A stretch of DNA of 8,857 nt from CAZZKF01 sp964654995 (GTDB lineage Bacteria > Pseudomonadota > Alphaproteobacteria > CAZZKF01). Of the stretch, positions 1 through 5,898 are shown piece after piece (position 1 is the stretch's first letter; each line of letters opens with the position of its first letter). The position numbers were made by a program, and so were the translations under genes. The stretch lies in the NCBI GenBank assembly GCA_964654995.1, contig CAZZKF010000087.1:1-8857 (forward strand), in the 5' to 3' direction. Under the pieces are notes generated by a model, which saw only the letters and a program-made list of their open reading frames with translations, ran no database searches and was not told where the DNA came from.

Positions 1-1
1 C

Positions 2-382
2 TGCCTGACCGAGGTGGCGGGGGCCTCCGACGTCGTCGATCGCGGCTTCGTCACCTACTCGAACGAATCGAAGACCGGCCTGCTCGGCGTCTCGCGCGAA
101 TTGATTGCCAGCCATGGCGCGGTCAGCGCCGAGGTCGCGGCCGCCATGGCCGAAGGCGCTTTGGCGCGCTCGGGCGCCGACATTGCGGTGGCGATTACCG
201 GCATCGCCGGGCCCGGCGGTGGCAGTGCCGAGAAGCCGGTCGGCCTGGTCTATCTCGCCGCCCGCCGGCGCGACGACAAGATTTTGGCGCGCAAGCGCGA
301 ATTCGGCGAGCTCGGCCGCCATGCGGTGCGCCTCAAGGCGGTGGACGTGGCCTTGGACTTGATCGGCCGGCTCATCGGATAG
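2..382 (+). CDS. CinA-family C-terminal domain protein (nicotinamide-nucleotide amidohydrolase, PncC-like), 5' truncated by window edge
   Basis: This is the C-terminal 126 residues of a CinA C-terminal-domain protein. Members with activity deamidate nicotinamide mononucleotide to nicotinic acid mononucleotide, a step in pyridine nucleotide recycling in the cytoplasm. The reading frame is open from base 2 (CLTEVAGAS...) and ends at TAG 380-382. Family landmarks seen are DRGFVTYSNESK near the start, AVSAEVAAAMAEGAL in the middle and TGIAGPGGGSAEKPVG, the conserved glycine-rich loop. The family's AESCTGG motif lies upstream of the window, and about 40 residues are missing if this is a stand-alone domain of roughly 165 residues. 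I cannot tell whether the full protein also has the N-terminal MoaB-like domain of long CinA, so I give no symbol. The GTG at 14 is an internal codon and not the start. The gene converges on ratA, and the two coding ends overlap by 11 bp. Confidence 0.9.
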   Translation, partial: CLTEVAGASDVVDRGFVTYSNESKTGLLGVSRELIASHGAVSAEVAAAMAEGALARSGADIAVAITGIAGPGGGSAEKPVGLVYLAARRRDDKILARKREFGELGRHAVRLKAVDVALDLIGRLIG

Positions 383-812
383 GCTCGTACATGGCATGGG
401 CCCGGGCTTCGAAGGCCGAGACCATGCGCTGTACCGCCTCGTTGAACAGGGCGCTGATCAGTTTATTGAGCAACGGATTGTGGAACTCGAAATCGACAAA
501 GAAGTCGATGGTGCAGCTGCCGTCCTCGTTGCGCAGGAACAGCCAGTGATTGTTGAGATACTTGAACGGCCCCTGAAGATAGGAGACATCGATGCGCCGC
601 GGCCGGTCGAGCTCGACGCGCGAGCTGAATCGCTCGCGGATCATGCGAAAGCCGATGATCATGTCGGCCTCGACGACCTTGTCGGAGCGCCGGGTCACCC
701 GGGCGCCGATGCACCAGGGCAGGAATTCCGGATAGCGGTCGACCGCCGCCACCAGATCGAACATCTGTTCGGGCGTGAACGGAAGGGTTCGCTTTTCGGC
801 GTGTGTCGGCAT
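372..812 (-). CDS. ratA: RatA/COQ10-family START-like protein
   Basis: This is a complete 146-residue protein of the polyketide cyclase/START-like family that includes bacterial RatA and mitochondrial COQ10. COQ10 proteins bind ubiquinone and support its use in respiration. E. coli RatA was reported as an inhibitor of 70S ribosome assembly, which gave the 'toxin' label used in databases. The family signature is clear: an opening FTPEQMFDLVAAVDRYPEFLPWC (about 12-34), GPFKYLNNHWLF (81-92), the strand region DFFVDFEFHNPLLNKLIS (103-120) and the C-terminal helix AVQRMVSAFEARA. The length is normal for the family. The ATG at 810-812 fits homologue starts, but I see no good Shine-Dalgarno site in front of it. 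It follows lipA by 30 bp and is probably the last gene of that transcript. A lipid/quinone-binding role fits the lipoate and pyruvate dehydrogenase neighbourhood better than a toxin role, and no antitoxin-like gene is visible beside it. The exact function is inferred. Confidence 0.9.
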   Translation of the reverse strand: MPTHAEKRTLPFTPEQMFDLVAAVDRYPEFLPWCIGARVTRRSDKVVEADMIIGFRMIRERFSSRVELDRPRRIDVSYLQGPFKYLNNHWLFLRNEDGSCTIDFFVDFEFHNPLLNKLISALFNEAVQRMVSAFEARAHAMYEPIR

Positions 813-828
813 GAAAAAGGTAACGGGT

Positions 829-857
829 GCGCCGAGCCTGGCTCAGGGGCCCGGCGC
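829..857 (-). promoter_or_regulatory. stem-loop spanning the lipA stop codon
   Basis: Read on the minus strand, positions 857-848 (GCGCCGGGCC) and 838-829 (GGCTCGGCGC) can form a 10-bp stem with one G-U wobble and a 9-nt loop that contains the lipA TGA (843-845). A T5 run follows only after a 10-nt spacer (818-814), so it is not a textbook intrinsic terminator. It could be a weak terminator, a processing or 3'-end stability element, or a chance product of GC-rich sequence. The structure is seen; the role is inferred. Confidence 0.35.
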
Positions 858-1790
858 CGGCGGTGTTTCTTGAACTGTCGGTGCGGCTTCGCGGGCCGCG
901 CGCAGACGGGCGAAATCGTCGCCGGCGTGATAGCTGGAGCGCGTCAGCGGTGATGCCGAGACCATCAGAAACCCTTTGCCGTAGGCCATTTTCTCATAAT
1001 CCCGAAACTCGTCCGGGGTGACATAGCGGGCCACCGGCGCGTGCCGCAGAGTGGGTTGCAGATACTGACCGATGGTCAGGAAATCGACGTTCGCCGCGCG
1101 CAGATCGTCCATCACCTGATAGACCTCCTGGCGGCTCTCGCCGAGCCCGACCATCAGCCCCGACTTGGTGAACAGGCGCCCGTCCAGCTCCTTGGCCTTT
1201 TGCAGCAGGCGCAGCGAATGGAAATAGCGGGCGCCCGGGCGAATCGTCGGGTACAGGCGCGGCACCGTCTCGAGATTGTGGTTGAACACGTCGGGCCGGG
1301 CGGCGACCACGGCTTCGAGCGCCCCCGGCTTGCCGCGGAAATCGGGGGTCAGCACCTCGATCGTGGTTTGCGGCGCGGTTGCCCGCAGGCGCTCGATCAC
1401 CTTGACGAACTGCCCCGCCCCGCCATCGTCGAGATCATCGCGGTCGACCGAGGTGATGACCACGTGATCGAGCCTGAGCTCCGCCACCGCCCGCGCCACA
1501 TGTTCGGGCTCGGCCGGATCGACGCGGCCCGGCATGCCGGTCTTGACGTTGCAGAACGCGCAGGCCCGGGTGCAGGTATCGCCGAGGATCATGACCGTGG
1601 CATGGCCCTGGCTCCAGCATTCGCCGATGTTCGGGCAGGCCGCTTCCTCGCACACCGTGTGGAGCGACAGCGCGCGCATCAGCCGCCGGGTTTCGGCATG
1701 TTCGGGCGAGGTTGGCGCGCGCACGCGAATCCACGCCGGCTTGCGCAGCAGCTCGGGCCCGGTCTTTCGCATGTTTTCCACGTCGCCCAT
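843..1790 (-). CDS. lipA: lipoyl synthase LipA (radical SAM)
   Basis: LipA is the radical SAM enzyme that inserts two sulfur atoms at C6 and C8 of protein-bound octanoyl groups, completing the lipoyl cofactor of E2-type domains. The 315-residue protein has both iron-sulfur sites. The auxiliary cluster cysteines are C47, C52 and C58 (CEEAACPNIGEC), the radical SAM triad is C73-x3-C77-x2-C80 (CTRACAFC), and the conserved C-terminal RSSY is at about 284-287, whose serine ligates the auxiliary cluster. The family motif FNHNLETVPRLYPTIRPGA is also present. The start at ATG 1788-1790 is supported by AAGGA at 1800-1804, 9 nt upstream; Met7 is a less likely alternative. The C-terminus ends in a proline-rich tail of about 12 residues, which is not unusual. 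It lies 69 bp after lpdA and 30 bp before ratA. Its position directly behind the pyruvate dehydrogenase genes links the cofactor maker to its two clients here, the lipoyl domains of PdhB and PdhC. No lipB or lplA is present in the window. Confidence 0.97.
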   Translation of the reverse strand: MGDVENMRKTGPELLRKPAWIRVRAPTSPEHAETRRLMRALSLHTVCEEAACPNIGECWSQGHATVMILGDTCTRACAFCNVKTGMPGRVDPAEPEHVARAVAELRLDHVVITSVDRDDLDDGGAGQFVKVIERLRATAPQTTIEVLTPDFRGKPGALEAVVAARPDVFNHNLETVPRLYPTIRPGARYFHSLRLLQKAKELDGRLFTKSGLMVGLGESRQEVYQVMDDLRAANVDFLTIGQYLQPTLRHAPVARYVTPDEFRDYEKMAYGKGFLMVSASPLTRSSYHAGDDFARLRAAREAAPTVQETPPAPGP

Positions 1791-1859
1791 CCGTGCAGAT
1801 CCTTCTATTGGGCCGCGAGTTTAGCACGGCCGCTCTTTCACAGTGCTTAATAGTGCGTC

Positions 1860-3260
1860 TCAATAGTGTATGACACGCCCGAAGGCGTCCAGTACGGCCT
1901 CATGCATCATCTCGGACAAGGTGGGATGGGGAAAGACCGTGCGCATCAGCTCCGATTCGGTGGTCTCGAGCGTGCGCGCAATCGCAAACCCCTGGATCAT
2001 CTCGCTCACTTCGGCGCCGATCATGTGGGCGCCGAGCAAAGCCCCGGTCTTGGCATCGAACACGGTTTTCACCAGCCCTTCGGTTTCCCCCACCGCCAGC
2101 GCCCGGCCGTTGGCGATGGCCGGAAACCGCCCGACGCGGACCTCGAAGCCCTGATCGCGGGCCGCCTGTTCGGTGAGCCCGACGCTGGCGATCTGCGGCG
2201 TCGAATAGGTGCACGCCGGGATATTGCTGACATCGAGCGGATGGGCCTCCGCCACGCCGGCGATGCGTTCCACCGCAACGATGCCTTCATGGCTGGCCTT
2301 GTGCGCCAGCCACGGCGGCCCGGCAACATCGCCAATGGCATAAACGCCGGGAATGCCGGTCTCGCCCCATTCGTTCACCGGGATGTGGCCGTTTTTCACC
2401 GCAACGCCCACATCCTCGAGCCCGATTCCTTCGACATTGCCGGTAATGCCGACCGCGAGGATGACCTTGTCGACCTCGATCTCCTGCGTCTTCTCGCCGG
2501 TTGTAATTGTCGCGCGCACACCCGATTTGGTGACTTTCAGCTCATCCACCTTGGCCGAGGTGAGGATCTCGATGCCCTGCTTGCGAAAGGCCGCATCAGC
2601 CAGGGCGGCAATCTCCTCGTCTTCCACGGGCAGGATGCGCTCGACCACCTCGATCACTGTAACTTCGGCCCCCAACTGCCTGTAAAAACTGGCGAATTCG
2701 ATGCCGATGGCGCCCGAGCCGATGACCAGCAAACGTTTGGGCATCTCGGCTGGCACCATCGCGTGCTTGTAGGTCCAGACGTGCTTGCCGTCGGCCTCGA
2801 GCCCCGGCAGCTCGCGGGCCCGGGCGCCGGTGGCGATGATGATGTTGCGGGCCGCAATCTCGCGGGTCTTGCCCTTCGCATCCGTGATCGCCAGCCGGTC
2901 CCTGGCGACCAGCCGGCCGCTGCCTTCGATCACCGCGACCTTGTTCTTTTTCAGCAGATACGCGATGCCGGCGTTCAGCCGATCGGCGATCTTGCGGCTG
3001 CGGGCCACCACTTGCCCAAGATCGAAGCACGGATTGTCGGCGGCGATGCCGAAGTCGCCGAGGCGATGGAGCATGGTGAAAACTTCCGCCGACTTGAGCA
3101 GCGCCTTCGTGGGCACGCAGCCCCAGTTGAGGCAGATGCCGCCCAGGTGTTCGCGCTCGATCACCACCGCAGACAGGCCCAGTTGCGCTGCCCGGATGGC
3201 GGCCACATAACCACCGGGTCCACCGCCCAGAACCGCCACGTCATAAGCTTTTTCCGCCAT
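1860..3260 (-). CDS. lpdA: dihydrolipoyl dehydrogenase (E3) of the pyruvate dehydrogenase complex
   Basis: This FAD-dependent disulfide oxidoreductase reoxidises dihydrolipoyl groups of the pyruvate dehydrogenase complex and passes the electrons to NAD+. The 466-residue protein is full length. In order it shows the FAD dinucleotide-binding motif GGGPGG (12-17), the redox-active disulfide C43/C48 in GGICLNWGCVPTK, ATGARA (143-148), the NAD-binding motif GSGAIG (181-186), the second FAD motif YAIGDV (307-312) and the C-terminal dimer-interface dyad H445/E450 in FPHPTLSE. The GPPWLAHKASHEG segment is typical of the alphaproteobacterial enzyme paired with pyruvate dehydrogenase. ATG 3258-3260 is chosen because AGGGG (3267-3271) lies 6 nt upstream. 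That site overlaps the pdhC stop codon (3270-3272), and only 9 bp separate the genes, so translation is probably coupled. The position in a pdh operon supports a dedicated E3, but it could also serve 2-oxoglutarate dehydrogenase. Confidence 0.97.
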   Translation of the reverse strand: MAEKAYDVAVLGGGPGGYVAAIRAAQLGLSAVVIEREHLGGICLNWGCVPTKALLKSAEVFTMLHRLGDFGIAADNPCFDLGQVVARSRKIADRLNAGIAYLLKKNKVAVIEGSGRLVARDRLAITDAKGKTREIAARNIIIATGARARELPGLEADGKHVWTYKHAMVPAEMPKRLLVIGSGAIGIEFASFYRQLGAEVTVIEVVERILPVEDEEIAALADAAFRKQGIEILTSAKVDELKVTKSGVRATITTGEKTQEIEVDKVILAVGITGNVEGIGLEDVGVAVKNGHIPVNEWGETGIPGVYAIGDVAGPPWLAHKASHEGIVAVERIAGVAEAHPLDVSNIPACTYSTPQIASVGLTEQAARDQGFEVRVGRFPAIANGRALAVGETEGLVKTVFDAKTGALLGAHMIGAEVSEMIQGFAIARTLETTESELMRTVFPHPTLSEMMHEAVLDAFGRVIHY

Positions 3261-3269
3261 TGCCAGCCC

Positions 3270-4445
3270 CTACAACAGCAACGCCAACGGGTCTTCGAGC
3301 AGGTCCTTGAGGGCCGCCAGATAGTCGGCGCCGGTGGCGCCGTCGATGGCGCGGTGATCGCACGACAGCGTTGCTGTCATTACCGTGGCGACGGCAATCT
3401 CACCGTCCTTGACGACAGCCCGCGGCTCCCCCGCCCCGATCGCCAGGATCGCCGCCTGCGGCGGGTTGATTACGGCATCGAACTGCTTGATGCCGTACAT
3501 GCCGAGGTTGGACAGGCTGATGGTGCCGCCCTCGTACTCTTCGGGCGTGAGCGCGCCCGCGCGCGCCTTGTCCGCCAGCGCCTTCATCTCGGCCGAGATC
3601 TGGACGAGCGTCTTGGTCTCGGCGCCGCGGATCACCGGGGTGATGAGCCCGCCCTTGACTGCCACCGCGACCGCGATATCGGCCCGGGCAAAGCGCAGCA
3701 GCTTGTCCTCGGCGAACTGGACATTGGCGTCCGGCACCCGTTTGATCGCCAGCGCCATCGCCCGGATGATGAAATCATTGACTGAGAGCTTGATGCCGTC
3801 CCGCTCCCCCCGCGCATTCAGCTTCTTGCGCAGGGCCAGCAGCTCGTCGAGCTCGATATCGACGGTCAGGTAGAAATGCGGGATCGTCCGCTTGGACTCG
3901 GAAAGTCGCCGGGCGATCGTCTTGCGCATGGCGGACAGCCGGATTTCCTCGTACGCCGCCGGGGCCAGCACGGCGGCGGCCGGCGCTGCAACACCGGGCA
4001 CGAAGGCTTCGATATCACGCTTGACGATCCGCCCGTGCGGCCCGCTTCCCGCGACCTGTGCCAGATCGATGCCGCGCTCGGCCGCCAGCCGGCGGGCCAG
4101 CGGCGTCGCNNNNNNNNNNNNNNNNNNNNNNNNNNNNNNNNNNNNNNNNNNNNNNNNNNNNNNNNNNNNNNNNNNNNNNNNNNNNNNNNNNNNNNNNNNN
4201 NNNNNNNNNGCGGCGATCACCGCCAGCACCGTGCCGACGGCCACATGCTCGGTGCCTTCCGCCACCAGAATGCGCGCCAGCCGGCCTTCGTCCACCGCTT
4301 CGACCTCCATCGTCGCCTTGTCGGTTTCGATCTCGGCCACCGGATCGCCGGCGGCGACCTCATCGCCTTCGTTCACCAGCCAGCGGGCGAGCGTACCTTC
4401 GGTCATCGTCGGGCTCAGCGCCGGCATGAGGATTTCTGCAGGCAT
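3270..4445 (-). CDS. pdhC: dihydrolipoyllysine-residue acetyltransferase (E2), interrupted by an assembly gap
   Basis: This is the E2 core of pyruvate dehydrogenase, which transfers acetyl groups from lipoyl-lysine to CoA. The N-terminal lipoyl domain occupies residues 1-78, with the lipoylation lysine K43 in EIETDKATM. An unread stretch (34 residues if the 100 N were exact) follows. Then come the peripheral subunit-binding domain (ATPLARRLAAERGIDLAQVAG, continuing to about residue 148) and the catalytic acetyltransferase domain with the DHRAIDG active-site motif near the C-terminus (H364 and D368 in nominal numbering). The missing part is where E2 proteins carry a flexible Ala/Pro linker and sometimes a second lipoyl domain, so the true length is unknown. 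The frame happens to be preserved across the 100 N. ATG 4443-4445 is 3 bp after the pdhB stop, with AGGA (4453-4456) inside the 3' end of pdhB, which implies translational coupling. Its first 45 codons are nearly identical in DNA to those of pdhB. Confidence 0.95.
   Translation of the reverse strand: MPAEILMPALSPTMTEGTLARWLVNEGDEVAAGDPVAEIETDKATMEVEAVDEGRLARILVAEGTEHVAVGTVLAVIAXXXXXXXXXXXXXXXXXXXXXXXXXXXXXXXXXXATPLARRLAAERGIDLAQVAGSGPHGRIVKRDIEAFVPGVAAPAAAVLAPAAYEEIRLSAMRKTIARRLSESKRTIPHFYLTVDIELDELLALRKKLNARGERDGIKLSVNDFIIRAMALAIKRVPDANVQFAEDKLLRFARADIAVAVAVKGGLITPVIRGAETKTLVQISAEMKALADKARAGALTPEEYEGGTISLSNLGMYGIKQFDAVINPPQAAILAIGAGEPRAVVKDGEIAVATVMTATLSCDHRAIDGATGADYLAALKDLLEDPLALLL
4110..4209. 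other. assembly gap, 100 N, inside pdhC
   Basis: Exactly 100 N are present, the usual placeholder for a scaffold gap of unknown size. The gap removes the linker between the lipoyl domain and the subunit-binding domain of E2. The corresponding linker in PdhB is a low-complexity Ala/Pro/Ser segment of extreme GC content, which suggests why assembly failed here. The number of missing residues, and whether a second lipoyl domain exists, cannot be read. Confidence 0.98.
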
Positions 4446-4448
4446 CGG

Positions 4449-5852
4449 CTATTCCTGATCGCGGTAACAGACGGCCTTGACGGCACGGATGACATCGTCG
4501 ACCTGAACATTGGCCGCCGCCTCGAGATTGGCGGCGTACGGCATCGGCACGTCGGCGCCTGTGACCCGCAAGACCGGCGCGTCCAGCCAGTCGAAGGCCT
4601 GTTCGTTGATCAAAGCGGCAATCTCGGCGCCGATGCCGGCGAACGGCCAGCCCTGCTCGACCACCACCGCCCGGTTGGTCTTGCGCACCGAGGCCAGCAC
4701 GGTCTCGGAATCAAGCGGGCGCAGGGTGCGCAGGTCGATGACCTCGGCGGCGATGCCTTCGCCGGCCAGCGTCTCGGCCGCCTCCAGCGCCGTACCGACC
4801 GGATAGGAGAAGCTGACGATGGTGACGTCGGCGCCTTCGCGCAGGGTCGCCGCCCGGCCGATCGGCACCAGATGGTCGTCGCCCTTGGGCACGTCGAATT
4901 CGTGGCCATAGAGGATTTCGTGCTCCAGAAACACCACCGGGCCGTCATAGCGGATCGCCGCCTTCAACAGGCCCTTGGCGTCGCCGGCCGAATAGGGGGC
5001 GATGACAGTGAGGCCCGGCACATGGGCGTACCAGCTGGCAAAACACTGGGAATGCTGGGCGGCGACGCGCGCCGCCGGCCCGTTGGGGCCGCGAAAGACG
5101 ATCGGACATTTGACCTGGCCGCCCGACATGTAGAGCGTCTTGGCGGCCGAGCTGACGATGTGATCGATCGCCTGCATGGCGAAATTGAAGGTCATGAACT
5201 CGATGATCGGACGCAAGCCACCGAAGGCGGCGCCGACGCCGAGCCCGGCAAAGCCGTATTCGGTGATCGGCGTATCGATCACCCGGCCGGGGCCGAATTC
5301 ATCCAGAAGGCCCTGACTGACCTTGTAGGCGCCCTGATAGAGGGCCACCTCCTCGCCCATCAGGAAGACACGCTCGTCACGGCGCATTTCCTCGGCCATG
5401 GCGTCGCGCAGGGCCTCGCGCACGCTCTGGCGGACGGTCTCGACAGGCGCTGCCGGTGGAGATGGCGGGGGGGACGCCGGCTGTGACGGCGCAGGAGCCA
5501 GCGGCGGTGCGGACGGCGATGGTGCCGGGGCGGCCTGCTCTGGCGGCGGCGTGGATGGTGGTGATGCCGGCGGCGCCGAGACCGCCTCGTCAACCGTCGC
5601 CGGGTCCTCACCCTCGCCCAGAATGATCGCCAGCGGTGCGTTCACCGGCACGTGCTCGGTCCCCTCCTCCACCAGAAGGCGGGCAATGACGCCGTCTTCA
5701 GTGGCTTCGACCTCCATGGTCGCCTTGTCGGTCTCGATCTCGGCCACCGGATCGCCGACGGCGACCTCATCGCCCTCCTTCACCAGCCAGCGGGCGAGCG
5801 TGCCCTCGGTCATGGTCGGGCTCAGAGCGGGCATCAGAACCTGGGTCGGCAT
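4449..5852 (-). CDS. pdhB: pyruvate dehydrogenase E1 component subunit beta with N-terminal lipoyl domain
   Basis: This is the beta half of the thiamine-diphosphate E1 that decarboxylates pyruvate and reductively acetylates lipoyl groups. The 467-residue protein has a lipoyl domain (1-80, lysine K43 in ETDKATM), an Ala/Pro/Ser linker (about 91-136) and a full E1-beta transketolase-like region from about 138 onward. That region contains MGEEVALYQGAYKVSQGL, DTPITEYGFAGLGVGAA, RGPNG, AAQHSQ and the C-terminal transketolase domain with VIDLRTLRPLD and VEQGWPFAG. A typical E1-beta is about 325-330 residues; the excess is the lipoyl domain and linker, an architecture established in alphaproteobacteria such as Sinorhizobium and Zymomonas. 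The start at ATG 5850-5852 lies 46 bp after pdhA and is preceded by GAGGAGG (5865-5871) with a rather long 12-nt spacing; the lipoyl domain beginning at this Met confirms it. A G7 run (5467-5473, plus strand) lies in the linker. The gene is tightly coupled to pdhC downstream. Confidence 0.97.
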   Translation of the reverse strand: MPTQVLMPALSPTMTEGTLARWLVKEGDEVAVGDPVAEIETDKATMEVEATEDGVIARLLVEEGTEHVPVNAPLAIILGEGEDPATVDEAVSAPPASPPSTPPPEQAAPAPSPSAPPLAPAPSQPASPPPSPPAAPVETVRQSVREALRDAMAEEMRRDERVFLMGEEVALYQGAYKVSQGLLDEFGPGRVIDTPITEYGFAGLGVGAAFGGLRPIIEFMTFNFAMQAIDHIVSSAAKTLYMSGGQVKCPIVFRGPNGPAARVAAQHSQCFASWYAHVPGLTVIAPYSAGDAKGLLKAAIRYDGPVVFLEHEILYGHEFDVPKGDDHLVPIGRAATLREGADVTIVSFSYPVGTALEAAETLAGEGIAAEVIDLRTLRPLDSETVLASVRKTNRAVVVEQGWPFAGIGAEIAALINEQAFDWLDAPVLRVTGADVPMPYAANLEAAANVQVDDVIRAVKAVCYRDQE

Positions 5853-5864
5853 GCGAGCGACGGG

Positions 5865-5871
5865 CCTCCTC
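5865..5871 (-). promoter_or_regulatory. ribosome binding site of pdhB
   Basis: GAGGAGG on the minus strand, 12 nt before the pdhB ATG. It is strong in sequence but longer-spaced than usual. It lies in the 46-bp pdhA-pdhB gap and supports independent loading of ribosomes on pdhB. Confidence 0.6.
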
Positions 5872-5898
5872 TATGCTTCGGCTTCAAGCCCCGCAGGG

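Noticed and set aside
372..812. ratA as part of a toxin-antitoxin module
   Set aside because: No small partner gene flanks it. The neighbours are lipA and a convergent cinA-like gene, and the family name is historical.
1811..1831. GGCCG/CGGCC inverted repeat in the lpdA-lipA gap as a terminator
   Set aside because: It is only a 5-bp stem with an 11-nt loop and no T tract, and lipA has a good ribosome site just downstream, so co-transcription is more likely.
1843..1869. Short repeat of CACTATT(A/G)A 13 nt apart at the lpdA stop and just downstream
   Set aside because: Two 9-mers with one difference in a 69-bp gap are too little to call a repeat element or a duplication.
1866..3785. Long plus-strand open frame (639 codons) opposite lpdA and pdhC
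   Set aside because: It is a GC-bias shadow of two clear minus-strand genes, with no family motifs and no ribosome site. It even runs through the gene boundary.
3876..5486. Plus-strand open frame crossing the N gap, opposite pdhC and pdhB
   Set aside because: It runs through unknown bases and opposite two confident genes, and its composition is typical of an antisense shadow.
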